A DNA stretch of 64,000 nucleotides from Strix aluco (GCF_031877795.1 NC_133943.1:8177001-8241000), one strand, 5' to 3'. Numbered from the stretch's first letter, positions 47,801 to 62,579 are shown. The notes: generated by a model not told the origin, from the letters alone. Program-made: numbers and translations.

Positions 47801-50800
47801 CACTACAAATTTATCCCGTTTCACTTGGCCTCTGATCATGGCCTCTCTAAGCACAGACCTTTCACCAGTAATCTAAGCTGGAGCCGTGTGTGCCGCTGGT
47901 CCAGACGAAGATGTTCTATTTTGAAGAGGAACTTGAAAGGCCACACTTTACCTGACACAGGAGAACATGCTGCTGTGTCACCCTGACCTCTGTTTGTAGC
48001 CCTGGAGTTAAGTGTACGTCCTCCCCAGGAAGGCAGAATATCTCAGAGGACATGCATCTCAGCCTGTGCCTTTGGAGATGATGACTTCAAGGCCTGTATG
48101 AGGTCACTGTAGGGCAACCAGCAAGGTGAGTCTTAGTGGAGGACTTGCCCTTCAAAAATTCAGCCACAACCTCAGGGTGTGTACCTCTGACTTATAAAGG
48201 TATTATTTTTCCCTGCTGAGAAAGTCAAAATTGTCCTCCCCCTGTGTTCTCTTCCATTAAACAGTTCCACAACGCACGTCCTCAAAACCAATTCATTGTC
48301 TTGTTAAAGTGGGCTTTCTTTTCCTTCCTTCAAAACTTGCCCTGTCAAGTGCTAGAAGGAGAAACCTAAAGTCTCTGGAGCACTTTTTCATTTACTTGCT
48401 GTGAGTGGGAGTGCGGGAAAGATGCTCTTTATGAAAATAGCGGTTTTTTAAGTGAGAGAAATAATAAAAAGCCTCCACTGGAATGAAAATACAGCCACCA
48501 TCCTCCTGGAGGGGTGGCAGCTGAGGTGGCAGGCTGCAGTTTGGCACTGTAGTCTGCTCTTCAGGCAACATGCCGCTTTTTATGCGGTGAGCCCGAATTT
48601 CATTGGAGCCCCTTGAGAGGATGGCTGTGCTTGCTAGGGTGGGTGACAGGGACGTGGTCACCCCCCTGTTGCAGCATGATGCTGAGGCCACTGGGCTCAC
48701 CTTCTCTGGAGATTGAAGTCAGCTTTTCAACGTGCTTTCCCGGCTCTTGTAGGTGTGTTTATTGTAGTTGCCACTTAACAACATCTGGTTTATTTTAGTT
48801 TTGTGCAGGCTACTGTATTCTCCACTGCTTCCGTTTAGCACTAAGCTGAATTTCATGGGGGCCTGCAAAGCATCCTGAGGGAGGGCTGAAGGAAGGAGGC
48901 TGCAGAAATGGATAGTGTGGGTATGTCACTGTGCTTAAAGTAAAAATGGTTTCAGTGTAGAAGTGGATAGCAGGCTATCAGTGCATGGCAAGCTGTTTTT
49001 CAGGTATGAAATTAGCTTGGAAATTCGCATGGTTCCACTTTGTGGACAAGAGGAAAAACCAGGAGGACTCAATGTTATCACCTGCATCTCCCTTACCTGG
49101 GAGAGCTGCTCTGCAAGTGCAATAAATCTGTTTTCCTATGAATATAAGAGAGCTCTCGAAATAATCTCATTTCAATCCCTCTTGTTATTTTTAATGGATT
49201 CCAGGATGAGCTGGTTGCTATGTATAGCTTTTTTACATACAAATTTGGGTTTGAACCCAGCTGAATATTCAGTCCAATTAAAAGCAAAGTCTCTGCTGAA
49301 ACAAAGGCAAGGGGAACAGTGGGGAAGGTTTTCATGCAAATGAATGAAACAACAAAACCAGGAGGACTGAATGTTTGTTATTCATACATATTCTTAGAGG
49401 TAATTATTGTGATTTCATTCCTAAAAACTGCCCGCTTTAAGAAGAAATGATTGCATTCTAATAAGTACTGTTTATTAAACTTGCAGTAACTGAAGTTGAA
49501 TATGAATTATTAAAATGTCTGTGAGGTGCAGGGTTGTTTTGCCAGGTGTCTGTGAAAAATAAAAACAACAGGAGAACATGCAGCAAAGCAGGAGAGGCGA
49601 AATGTAAGGCAAGAACTGGCCCTGGATCAGTGGCTGCGAGACAGGATTCCCAAAGTCTGCCAGAGCTATGAACCCTTGTCACCTGAAGGACAGCACTTAC
49701 CCTGGGGTGTGGGAAAGGGTCTGCACTGCCCAAGGAAGCAAGCTGACAGCTCTCATCAACTTCTGTCAGGCTGAGGCATATTTTTCTCTTGAGAAATAAG
49801 GGGAAATTTGCAGGGGAATAAGAATGCCAGGAGGGCAAAAGTAACAGCGGGTGCGTTGCAGCACATGACAAAGGGAGGAGGGAAAAGGGGAGGGTCTGTG
49901 AGGACAGGTAGCATCTGTTTGCTTATAAAGAACATGGTCTAGCCCACAATTTCTAAGTACTGAAAAGGTTTTTGCAGGGAAGTAGGAACAGAGCAAGGGA
50001 AGCCTAGAGAACTCAATAGATTTAGCCTTGTAAGAGGTTAATAGCTTAGCCCTTAAAATGGACCAGAAAATACAAGGAGGTTTATGTGATGGCTTTGACA
50101 TATTCTGGCAATAAATGCAATGTGAAGATGTTTCCTCCATTTGCTCTAAGCTTTTGACTTTACTCTGTCACTATGGGAAACTCGCTGTACATAACAGAAA
50201 AGAGAGGATGTGAATTTCTGTTGCAAAATTTTTGTGTTTTTCTTTAGTACAGTTTACGACAGAAAGAAAGCTTATGCCTTTGCACTCTGTATCTCCCAGA
50301 CTTCCCATCAGTGTCGGGACCTTTTGACCAAGTTTGACAGATGAGAACAAGTGTGGAAGAGAATGAAGTTTATAGAAAATCAGTGACAGGTAGAGCAGAG
50401 ATCCTGTAAGCACCTGAAAAAGGAAAAGCTGTGATGACCTCCAGAAAAGAGACTTTATCCTGGTCCTACTCCAGGAAAACTTTCAACAGGGGTTCACATC
50501 TTCCTAGAGCATGAAGACTCTCAGTCACTTGACACAAGCCAAGTAGAAAATCAAACTAAATGTGGGTAAATTCTGGAGAACTATAGAACCAAAATGTCCT
50601 GAACAGGTGATACACCTGATTTCAGTGGGATGTCCTATACTTAAAATCAGTTCTTGTTTGAACAGCACCTGTGCAATTGCAGTCTTTAATTTCACCCTGA
50701 TTCCTGGGAGTTTGCTGCGTGGTTGTATGGTTTTGTCTAAAAGAAATGTAAGTCAAATCATTCTTTAAGCTCAACAACCTGCTGGGTGACAGAACGCAGG

Positions 50801-52750
50801 TACAGTCATATACATATTTTTGATTGCTGCTTATTCATATGAGGAGATGTAGGCATTTTAGCTTTAGCTGAGTTCCCTGCTGCGTAGTCCTGCTTCTGTC
50901 AGAGTCTCCCAGTAGAAAAACATGCCTTGGCCCAGTGATGTCTGCACGTTACTGGTTTTTTTTCACAGTGCTCGTATTCTTAACATTTATAATTCAAATC
51001 TTCAGAAAGATGTGACAGTTTCTCTTCTAAAAAAAAAATAAAAAGCAAAATGACTTGTGTTAATTATTCCATCTCGCTTCCTCACTTACCAGGTCATATA
51101 TTACTCCAAGGCTTTTAGTGCCTTGGGCCAAAAAGGGTCATTACAGCTCACAGCCTAATGACCTGACCAAAAAAATCTAAGTGAGTCCTCCTCTGCTGAG
51201 CTCTCTGAAGTCGTTAAGGGATGCCTTGGGAATTCTACAAAGCAACAGCTCGGAAAACAAACAGAATTGTTCAGTGTTGGATATCACTCTCGTGACATCT
51301 ATGCTATTACAAAGATTTACAGCTGGAATAATTTGATCTGGGTTTTTCCTCTTTCCCCCACTGACTCACATTTTGGAAGGCAGTCAGACCCTGAGAGTTG
51401 GGTTTTGCATAATTGAAGCACCAGAACATATTAAGTGGAACGACTAATGGGGACGAAGCTTTTCCCTTCCTTCCACACTGGGTTATCAATTATGAATTAG
51501 CTGCAATCTGAGATCAAAGGGGTTCCATTTTTGCAGCTGAATTTGAGGATTTTGGAACTGAACAGACGAAATGCAGTTAATGACTCATTTCAGGAAGGCA
51601 GAGACAGGAGGTAACTGACAGGGGTGGAGTTAAGTGTTTGCTTTAATATGTTTCTGAACATGGACATACATTCTCAAATGTAAAACTGGCTGCTGAGATC
51701 AAGTTACTTATGTAAAGTGATGCTGTTAGTTCCCCTTGTGGGGCATGGCAGATGGGAATCTGACCCGTAGCATTTTTCTTAATGCTGTATATGACCTAGT
51801 TATTGAGACATACTAGAGAAACCTGTTAGGGTTACCAGGTATTTGTTACACAAAAGGCTGTTTTGCATTAATACGACAGGTTCCATTGCTGTGGAGAAAA
51901 TGTATCTCTCCAGCAAGAACAGTTCAACACATGATTAAAACAAAAACTTACGAGGGTTTTAATTTAGAAGTGGCTACAACCTAATGGATGGAAGAGCGGT
52001 CCAAGTCAGGACTTCGTTACACTCTCCCCGAAGCAGCAAACAATGAAGCAGTTTATGATTCAAGATAGTAGATGGTGCCGCAAAGAAGCCTTATGGAACA
52101 AATAGTAATCTGCTGTGATTTCTGCAAGGAAAGTGCACGAACACTCGACAAAGCAGACAGGTGCATCAGGTGCGTGTTGTTTAAAAGCCGTCTGGTTCTG
52201 AGTAAGCAGGACCCAAGTCAAACCAGGTGAAAAGGTGTTTGTGATGAGGGGCTCAAAGCTCCCCCCACAGCTGCCCCTCAGCGTGGAGGTAACGGGCTCT
52301 GCGGGGGCGGGAGGCTGCACAGGTGAGGCTGTGATTACCTGCTGGGGCTGGCAGGGAGACGACACCAGCTGTGGTGCTTCCCTGCAGCGAGGGAAGAAGA
52401 AGTTCTTAACTCTGAGGCTTGAAGGTAGTAGGAGCCTGCAAAGAAGCTTCCCAAGGAGTCCTGGTAAAAGTGAGTGACTGCTGTAATAACATCCCTGAAT
52501 TCATAGAGGAAAATATTTGAGAGGGTGAGACTGGCTGGGTGAGAGGAGGGGGTCTGGGTGGGCTGCTGCTGGGCTCTGGGAACAGCCTTGTGAGGTGACG
52601 CCTCTGGGGCTGCTCTGCATCCCTCTGTTTTGGCACTGTGACTGGCTATCTGCTCTCACTTCACAAATACAGCAGAAAAAGTCAATTATATTGTATGCTT
52701 TTAAGTAAAATATTCTTTTTGGCCTGTAAGTCATCATTTTTAATAAGGTG
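41813..52750. other. Intergenic, no gene recognised
   Basis: Nearly 11 kb of AT-rich sequence without a supportable coding exon, RNA gene or clear mobile element. Small simple-repeat patch at about 43199-43248. Some segments (about 48400-48700, 49100-49500, 51050-51250) look like constrained non-coding DNA by texture only. Confidence 0.5.
43199..43248. repeat. Short degenerate GAATTATGATAG repeat
   Basis: Three near-copies of AATTATGATAG spaced irregularly within 50 bp. Minor local duplication. Confidence 0.6.
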
Positions 52751-52874
52751 TTAGATAAATTTCATGCTACGTATTACTTATTTTGTTTGGGTAATGCTTC
52801 GTAAGTAGGATTTTAGATTAATTTACTTTTAATTGTTTCTTATTTTGTTTGGGTAATGCCTCATAGTAAGACTT
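52751..52874. repeat. Tandem duplication, two 62-bp units
   Basis: Both units start TTAGAT-A/T-AATTT and share an identical 20-base block, CTTATTTTGTTTGGGTAATG, exactly 62 bp apart (52777 and 52839). The parts between have diverged, so the duplication is not recent. Confidence 0.75.
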
Positions 52875-55800
52875 TTGAAATTAATGCAAATCTATTACTA
52901 AATTATAGTGGAGCAATTATGAAAATAATGAATTTATTATTACAACTGCTGGTGGAATAGGGAAGGAGATTCTAATGACCTGACTTGCCTTTGCTGATAT
53001 ATCAGAAGAAAATGTGGTTTGGAGTAGTAAATTTTATATTCAAACAGTTTAATATTTAGGGAGAAACTTTCAGAACTTTACGCTTCCCTGAAATGTGAAA
53101 TGAATATTTACTTTGGAACAAAAAAACTTTTCTAATTGGGCTGAATGCAGAGGCCAAACTAATAAAACTTGCTTTAGCTTTTATTCAGGAATTGTTTTTT
53201 TTCCTTTTGCCTTGAGGGCTTCAAACTCTCTTTTTGGAGGATCTTGAATGAAAAATGCCCCCCTTCTTTTCCCCTCCTAAATTTTGCTTTTCATTTGAGC
53301 AAGTTCTGATGTTGGGAAGGTGTGTCGTGTTGCTCTGAGTTGCACAAAGCTTTATTGTTATCACTGGCTGTAACGATGAGCACCTGGAGATAAGACTATC
53401 TCTGTCTAAAAACAGCAAGGAATTTGTTTAAATCAGTGGTTTAAATGATACTTTTTCTTTGTCTGGGTCACTGTCTGCATTTGTTCACATTGTTCATGTT
53501 TCTCCAAGGGCTTATCTATTTCCTGATACTAATATTATTCAGATATCTGAAAATCTGAAAAAATCTTTGTGAGAGTCAGTAGAAGGCATGGTCTTTTAGA
53601 AATCAACCTAAAACAATTATTATAGGGAAAATACTCAGCCCTTATTTAAAACTCTGGGCTAGATTTGTTCCTGATGACTTGATCTTCAGACCACAGTGTA
53701 AAGTTTCTTTCTCTAAAGGATCTTCTTGTGGCAGCAGAGCTATTGCTTAAGAAGTTACTACTCTGTCTAGAGAGGGGTACTAGATGGTGCACTGAGAAGG
53801 GGGACAACAATAACTTTGATGTGTTATTGATTTGTTTTCTGATGGTTTAAGTCTGCTCCAGAAACGGGCAGCTCTGCCCTCTCACCTCTGCTGTGTAAGC
53901 GGTCTAGCTAGCTAGAGGAGGGTGTGGAGATGGGGAACCTCTATCTTGGGGGTCTTGTTTGAGAAGAAGGGGAAGAGATCTCCGTGGTACCTGAGTTTTC
54001 ACAAACCTGCCTGGGCTCTCTGCTTTGAGTATCGTGGGCTGGAAGCGGGGAGCATCTCGCCCTGTGGGAAGGGGGATCTGGCTAATGCAGGCAAGTAAGT
54101 CGTACAGTCTCTTTTGGGTCCATCTCAAAGGCTGCTAGTTGCTCACCTCCTGGCAGTACGTGTAATCCTTAATGCTTTTGTAAAGGGTACTCTTCAGTGG
54201 GTTTTGGGCTTTGATCCTAAATGCAGGCTTGCTGTGCAGAGGGAGCCCTGTGAACCCCTGTGCTGCTGTCCTTACCCAGCCTGGGCTGGAGGTAGAGGGC
54301 TGCTGTTCATTATGGGACCTTATCCAGGGAGGTGAAAACGTCCTCACAAAGCTGTTGTGCTCAGTGGGCTGCAGGGTTGCGGGCTAGTCGGGGGAGTTGA
54401 ACCCCATTCCTTGTCTCTGACATCTCTGTATGGCTCTGCATCCTCTGGGGTCTTCCCTTGTTCTGCCAGAACATGCAGCAATTTTATTCCCTGGAGCGTG
54501 CCAGCGATGTGAGCCAGTAGGTCCTATCCCCTCTGTTTGCTGTTTGTTTTATTTGGTGTGTTGTTAACCTTTACTCAGGGCACTTATTTACTTCAGGTTT
54601 TAATAGTGTGATAAGGTCACAACAAATTTAGTGGGAGGCATTTTAAGCACTTACAGCAATAAATCACAGTGTACATCACCCTTGTGCGGTTTATCCAGAA
54701 CCAGAGAAATCCAATTTGGTCCATACTATGAAGGCCAAATAAAGCCAGGTATCATGGTGAGAAAGCTTTGACGTATGGCTCTGAAAGAACCTGCACACTT
54801 CTCTATAAATTAACAGCTTTTTTACAGAGCTGACAAGTAACTGATATTCTTGGAACTGGTCCTGTTTGTGGCTTTCCCCCCGCTCTTCCATTCCAGTCTC
54901 TTGATCTTTCCCTTTAGAAAATCCAAAGAGAAGAAAAAGCAGTCTGTTCTGTAATGTAGGTTTTAAAACACTGATGGTATGGACACATCTCATAAGTGCA
55001 ATGAACTTGCTGGTAGTGCATGAAACCCTAAAACCTCAGGGACCCATCTCTGCAGGAATATGTTCTTATCTATTCCTTTATACGCTGATTTTTTTTCCTT
55101 AAGCAAGGCAGCCTTTGCAGGTAGGATCAAACCAGTCTGAGGTCATCCTAAGAGCTGCAAAGTCCTAGTGACCAGAAATGAATAGTAGCAAGCTCTGTTC
55201 AAGAGATAAAGCACAAGGGAATGTGTCGTGGGCCACTAAACTGAGCTGGCCAGGAAATGGGCTTGATAACCTGGCATATATATCCTGCTTTAATTCCTGT
55301 TGGTTTATGGCCCCTGCAGTACCGCAGGAGCCCTGCTGGTTGTCTGACCTTACCCCTGCCTTTAGTCCAGCAAAATTGAAAGGGTGTTTGAGAGAGGAGG
55401 GAAGCGAGGGAGGAAGGGATTACTTGCAGGCAGTAGTGTCAGGCTCTTGAACTCTCTAAATGACCCAAAAGGAGATTGATTTTGCTGATGTGTAAAGCCT
55501 AGCAACCACCTGGGTTTTAAGCTAACATTAAAAATTAAATGCCAGTTTTCATGTTATTAAAGGTGGAATGAAAAATGTTGTGCCTTACCACATTCAGAGC
55601 AAGAAAAAGATGGAGACTTTGTAGAGCTCAGCAATGCTACAACTGTGAAGTGCAAAAGTGGTGTGAGGAGGAAGGACAACTGTCTCCTCGGGTTTCTCCT
55701 TCATCTGGGTAGTAAGAGAAGAAAAAACGCTCAGTCTAAGTGAGAGACAGTGCTGTGATGTCTGCCAAACTTGCCAGAAAGTAGTGTCTGGCTGGGCTGT

Positions 55801-57399
55801 GTGAGCAGCGCACCTGATGGATGCTCAAGCACAGCCACCATAAAAATAGGCAAGTCAGGTTTTGTCAGGCACTGCTGCCTCTCACTCAGTGTCACGTACT
55901 CCCTGCAAGAGCAACTCCCTAAATGACAGATTAAAAAGCAGCAAGAGCTCATCAAAATCTGAATACATATTTTTTTTTTTTTTTTAGGTAAATAAAACCT
56001 TGTTATTATGGAAGAATGGAGGGAGTGGATGATTATTTGTGGGGGCTGTGGGTGAGGCAGATTTCCCTCTCACCACCATGGGGGTGTTTTGGGTACATGT
56101 AACCATTGCTGGTTCTGCCATTTTCATTTTGAGTCCTTGTCCGATGTCTTTCTGAAGACTGCAGCTCCTAGAAATGTCTGATTTGTTTGTTTTTAAAGGC
56201 CTGAGCTTCCTACCTTCATCTGCATAGGTGGATCATGAATATCTGACCCGTCTGTATGAGGCTGGGAGGAAAGCCAAATGGTTTTTTGTCATCAAACCCT
56301 AGGACTTCTATCTAAGTATATGTACTTTTGGAGCAGAGGGGCTGAGAATACTGAATGGATGAACAGCTGATGCACAGGACCTGTGTAACCCGATGGAGGT
56401 CCCTATGACAGAAGCTGAAGGTGGTCAGTTCCTGCTGTGAAACTTGGGGAAGAGGGGACAGAGGTTTAAATAAACTGGACGTGCCCTTGCTGCAACCTAC
56501 CATAGGTGCAAACTCTGTCGCTGTCACTGGCAAAGAACAGACGAGAGCAACAGAGTCACTGGGAAATGGAGCACTTGTCTTTAAACGGGGTCTGTGCCTC
56601 CACCCAACACACAGGGCACTGGACATGATCACTCCGCCACGGACTGAAAGCTGCAGCTCCAGAGCATTTTGCATGCAGAATAGTCTCTCTCGGTCTTTAA
56701 TGCCAAACTATTCTGATCATCCTCTTTTAATTTTTTGCTGACAAACTACATCCATAACTTCTTTGCTCTAGTAAAAATGTGCTTAATGCACAGCCATGTT
56801 GTAAAGTCAAGCTGCAGTTCCAACATGCCTAATCCTAAAAGAAGCATTTGTTCAAAAAAGATCCATTTCCCTAGGAAATGTACTTTGATTTGCGAAACAG
56901 AAAATGTGTTCATTTAACTGAGCCATTCATGTGACAGGTCACTATTTCACCCTTTTGGTGCAGTAAAAGTTTATTCTTTTAATAGGTTTATTGCTTTTCG
57001 GTTATTCATTTCCAAAGGACTCACTTCAGTGCCGCAGCTCTGATCTGGAGTACAGAAAATTAATTCTTTTTATGGTAGTCTATTCCTTTCACAAGTCCTC
57101 ATTTTAAGTGCAGCTCAACTGTATTACAAATAACAGTATGTGGTCCTAGAGGGAGTACCAAACCTCTAATTTAATATTGTACTAGAGGCCTTATAATGTC
57201 AGCAGTGCCGAATCAAGCTTTTCTCCTTCGAACCCTCCTGTGTCCCAAGGGGAGTTGCGAGATACCAGGCTGGCTGTTGTCAATGCGCATGAATGCTGCT
57301 GGGTGTGTTTTCATTCTTCTGGTTTTGAATTTTCTGGTCCTGAGCCTCATTAATAGAAATGAATGTCCAGAATGAACACTTATCTCAAGACTCTGAAGG
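52875..57399. other. Intergenic, no gene recognised
   Basis: AT-rich sequence with a T17 run at about 55970-55986 and short open frames that match nothing known to me. Confidence 0.5.
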
Positions 57400-57470
57400 G
57401 GACGTGGGTGGGCTAGTTGACCTTTAAAGGTCCCTTCCAACACAAACTATTCTATGGTTCTGTGATCCTG
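57400..57470 (+). mobile_element. CR1 3'-end fragment, sense
   Basis: GGGCTAGTTGACCTTTAAAG then GTCCCTTCCAACACAAACTA and TTCTATGGTTCTGTGATCCT: the CR1 3' UTR end with its octamer repeat. Upstream limit uncertain. Confidence 0.85.
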
Positions 57471-60400
57471 TAATAAATAGGAGAGCACTATGTGCAAAAA
57501 TCATCTGTTACTGGCGGGATTTCATGGTGAGATACTCTGCTGTGAAGGCACCAGAACCCATGGAGATATCCTGAACTCCCTCTGCTTTTGTGCACGTAGT
57601 CCCTGGCAGACCATGACAGACTTCCCTGGTGCCTCAGGAGAGGATCCCTGAGTTTCCAAGGCCAGACTTGGGCATGGTGCTCTGTGTGCTGTTCCCTTTG
57701 TGTCTGCTCCTCCATTCAGTGCTTTGAGAGAGTTTGAGGTTATCCCTTATAAATCTTGGTTTGGTATCTGTAGAGTAGATTTAAATGGGAATGATAGTCT
57801 TATCAGTTATAATAGAAAATGACCCACATTAACAGTGGGGTTAAAATCACTCAGCATCTCACAGTGGCACCAGAATCCACCATTTCATTCATCTCTAGGA
57901 TGAATCAAAGCTCTGGGGAGCTCTTTCTTAACTCTTCATTTTTTGCAGAACCATTCCACCTTCACTTCCTAACTTCTTCCTCCTCCTCTGGCTAATTTTC
58001 TCTGAGGAGGTTTCCTCAGAGTGACTTAGATCTGATGCACTTTTTCTGAAAAAAGCAGCCAAGGTGATTCTACTTATTCTCCATGCTGTTTAAAGCTAGG
58101 CATGGTTCAGCAGAACTCAACCTCTTTGCTCTTGAGAGTAAATCCCAAGCCCCAAGATACATCTCTACCATTGTGTTTCATGCTCTGTGGACTGAAGTGC
58201 CTGTCAGGATTTCTTGTGAGCTGTGGGGATGAGATGATACTCTTCACCTTGCTTCAGCATGCTGACTAATCATTAAATGCTGACTGGCTCAATTTCATTT
58301 TGCTTGTGTCACATTGGTATCTCATCCCATGTGAAATCAGAGCCTCCATTTATTTTGCAGTACTGGATTCTCTGTGTACCTACAGTGAGCAGTGGTTTGA
58401 CCTGCAGCAAAAAAGGATCTGGGTAGCCAAGACAGAGGGCAAGAAACAAAATATGTGTCCTCTTCTGTAAGGAGTTGAAGGCAGAGAGAAAAGAGGAGCA
58501 GCCTTCCCTGGGGAGCTTGCTAAAAGCCCTAGCAATGACTTCAAGGCCAGTCTGGATGTTGGTTGAACTGCAGGAAGCAAGTGAGATGCTCCTGGTTGGA
58601 GGTCTGTGACACACTGAGTGGAAAATTGAATTTAATTGTCTGCACAGCACAGGATTACTTTTGAAACAACTATTTATTATTATGTACTCTGGTATTATTT
58701 CTGCATTGTCAGCACTCAAGTTCCCAGGTTCTTGATGCAGGATGCAAATGCCCTGTTGCTGCTGTCAGTGTTAGTGGTCAGGGGCTGGTGAGCTCTGATG
58801 TGAGCATGTGGAACTAGAGGTAATGCTCAGTGAAAGAGGAAAATGGCACAATTTCAGGATGTCACCTTTAATTATGCTTGTAATCGTTACCTTGCTTTGA
58901 AAGACTTTGTGAAAGTGTGGACATATGGACTTTCTCAGCGTTCAGTTGTTTTCAGGAGGCATATTGTGAGTGGGTGAGCGGTTGATAGGATAGGAATAAG
59001 GAAACCAGAATTCTGCCAAATGGTGAATCACTTCTGGTTCTCCCATTAACAGAAGGTCTCCCTTTTAAAGGTGACTTTATTAATTGGGCCCTTTATCATC
59101 TCTTACATCACAGGGGAAAGTGGAAAGATATCAGCAACTGTGTGTGGCCCTGACTACAGAAGAAACAGACAGCTACTGTCTGCAAAATCGCACACTTCCC
59201 ATCAAAATTTAATTAAACTAGCCCAGATTCCATAAGTAATACAACTAGATCTCCCTGGTACCTCCCAAGAGAAGCATGTTCTAAGTCAAGTGCACCCGGA
59301 GACCATATTTGGAAATGAAGCAATTATTAGTTTAATTCAGTCATCAAATTAATTTTACAGTAGCAGAAAATGCCAATCACTGGAGGAGGTGGCAGTGGTG
59401 TGCAGCCCGCAGCCCGCTCTGGCTCCAGCGGGACTGTGGTGGAGGCGGCCAGAGGACAGACAGACCGATGACGCTCTTTGACCACCAGCAGTGTCCAGAC
59501 CACCCTTAGCTAGAAGCAGCCTGTTCTCTCCATGCTTTTCTAGAGGAAGTTTTTATTGTGCCCTCAGAACAATAGCATAGATGAGGCATAATCAAAGGGC
59601 AGCTGCCTTTACCTGCCACAGCAGCTGTATCACGTGAGCTCCAGAGAGCACGGAGAGGTTAAGACCAGGAACTGGCCAAGGCTCCTAGACAACAACTCGC
59701 TCATCAGCCACTGAAGAGAAGTAGTCATGACACCTAAATTAGAGTCTGATAGTAGATAGTTTGACTACAGCCCTAAGCATCGCCATGAAATGCATTAAGT
59801 GACCTGTCACATGCAGTTTGCTGTTTTGCTCATCCTCTGCCCTGGAGACAACTGTGTGCACAATGAGTTATTTGTAGTGGTAGAAATTTTTTAAATAACC
59901 ATATACCCTTCTGTCTGCTGGAGAAAGCAAGCTGAGATGTGGAGATAGTTGCAGCAGAGAGTATAGTGATTGTCTTTTAATCACACAAAAGCTGTTTTAC
60001 TGCAGGGTCTCTAACCAGTTCCTGAGAAGACACTGTCTTCTGTGCCTAATACAACAAAATAAATGCACTTTCCATAAAGCTCATGGCTGTTCCATCAAAA
60101 CCAGTGTGACTGCTACTGTAGTTACAGATAGTGCAGGCTTGCACGTGCCTTGGGCTTTAACCACTTGTTTGCCAGAACTCCTGGAAAAGCCATACACATG
60201 AGGTGTGCTTGTTTGTTTTTAAAAGTTTGTTCACTCTAGAACTCAAATATGGCTTTAAAACACAATCATGGATACTTTGTTGACTCCAGTAGGGTATCTG
60301 TCTTTCTGCAAAACAGTGACAGTCTGACAGGTGTAGGTATAGCTAAAAGATATTCTCTAATTATTTACAATCAATATAAATATTTTAGCCCACAGATTAC

Positions 60401-62579
60401 TAGAATAAGGGGAGGCCATGCTCCCTGCAATTGTCAAACTTACTCTAGTGCTGAGAGGTTCTCTTCCAGCTAAAGTATCCCTGAGTTTACTACTTATTTT
60501 GTTAGAGAGACCCTGTACAGTCATCCTTGGAGACTTTTTGATAGGTACAGAAATGCATGTATGCAAATCTTTTCCTTTTATTTTTTTTTGCTGGCTTGTT
60601 CTGCATCTCACCCTTTTATAGGAATCAGAACTGTGTTTAAATATTTCCACTTTAGTATCCATATCAACTGCACTGCCTTCCTGAGAAGATGCCTTCTCTA
60701 GGCTCTTTAGGAGTGCTCATGTTTCCTTGCACCAGTGGATGTGCTTGTTCCAGCTATAAGCAGCTTGTCCTAAACTTGATTGATTTATTGAGTTCCTTTA
60801 CTTGCTGATGGACTGTCTGTATTTGATACCTAAATTTTTCACAATTGCTTTCCAGAAGGCGTTTTGTTTTCTATCTAGCACTTGCAGCTATATTTTAGCA
60901 TTGATGTCAGGTTCAAGTACTAGTTATATTCTGTTTCAATCTGTCCAGTGTTGATTCCTGCCCCCCCACACCCCCAAGTGACTGCTTTGACTGATCTTCA
61001 CTCTCCTTATATTTATATCTCTATGCAGGTTTCTCTGTATGGTGTGGTTGGTGGGTTACCTTCTTGAAATGCTTTCTGTCACGATAGTATTTCTTGATAT
61101 TTGAGCTCCAAGGATTAGATAGATGTATGTGTAGCCCTACCTGACTTTCTGTTTTTGCTGGGCAGTTCACCTTGTTTGTATCTACTTGGAGGAATGGCAC
61201 AGTAACTCCTTGTCATTAACCAACTCTAGGACTTGTGTTTCTTGGACTGCCATAGGGTTCTGCTGTATTTCCCTGGGTTCCCTTTCTTTTGCCTGTCTCT
61301 GACAGTGCCAATGAGCAAGATAGGTCCAAGCAGAAAAGCTGTAGCTGTTCACTCTTACAGTGTACTTTGCATCTGAACACAGGTATGCTTCAGGTCAGGG
61401 TAGAAACCCTCAACCTCTTAATGTTATTGGAGGTTGTGCACAATAAACTGACCATTACCAGAGAATTATTTAAAAAGAAGCTGGAATTCTCCTTTATTGT
61501 AGGGAATCCTATGCAGCTTGCAAGTCCTCAAAGTTGGGTGTAATTGGGTGACTCTAGGTTTTGCATTGGTTTTCTGTCTGGAATGGATTATACTCTTTCT
61601 GATTAAAATATCTCCTTTAAGAAACCATGCCACCTGAATCTATTTTTCCCTGACATTTGACAGTTGAGGGATTTCTTTTTGCTGGTACACATGGATACTT
61701 CAGGCAAAGTGACTTGAGATCTTTGGGTGATGGACAAAAATAAACTTTGCTTGTTTCGAATATTTTACGTGGTTAAACTAAAAGAAACCCAACACTATAG
61801 GCTTTCCTTCACTGTTTCATGCATTAGAGAAAGTCTTAAATCCAGGCCTGTAGTCAGAGATGTGACACCATGACCTTAGTGCATTTGAAACTTTGAGTTG
61901 GGTTAACCTTTCCTGTCCAGCACCTCGATCTAGGCTTGAAGTGAAATAAGACAGGAGGGAGCGCTTGGAGGTAAATATTCAGTGCTCTATGTGGGGAGTT
62001 TAGCCATCCACATGATTGCCAGTAATGGTAATGATGGTTGTGAATCTACATTCTCATGCATCAGGTTGCACAATTACCCCTTTGGTGCTATTAGAGCATC
62101 TCTTGAGGATCCCTCTTCACTTTTTGCTGCCAGCCAGAGCACCTGCCTCTCCTCCAGAGCCCCCCATGGGATCCACTTCACCACTTTCTCATAACAGGTG
62201 TCATTATCTGGGGTATTTCATCAGTATTTACCTTAAGGAGATCTAAATAACCCTGCCAAGGCACAATAATAAAAACTGGAAGGAACAATAAAAAATAACT
62301 ATAAAACAGTTTATTTTTTGGTACCCAACACACAGAGCAAAGCCCTGTCAAGTTCACTCGCATGCTCTGCATGGGTCCTAAGAGACCACTTCTGTATCTG
62401 CAGGAACAGTTTCTACTGACAGTTTAGTTACCTGTGTACAATTTGGTCACTTCAGCAGCAGAAACTGCTGGGGACTGCCAGGCTCTCCACCCAGGGGGTT
62501 AATCTGTGCATCTGAGGTGAAGAGTGGTGTCCATCAGTTGATCTGTGCACAGCAGGAGCTGCCTGGGGGCACGTCTATC
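57471..62579. other. Intergenic, no gene recognised
   Basis: No coding exon seen. A small GC-rich patch lies at about 59385-59465 and a C-rich run at about 60961-60977. Confidence 0.5.

Noticed and set aside
53770-53795. CTAGATGGTGCAC as a CTCF site
   Set aside because: It has an extra base within the core compared with the consensus and more mismatches than the two sites kept.
55970-55986. T17 run as the poly(A) end of a minus-strand retrocopy
   Set aside because: No coding-like sequence precedes it on the minus strand and no target duplication is evident.
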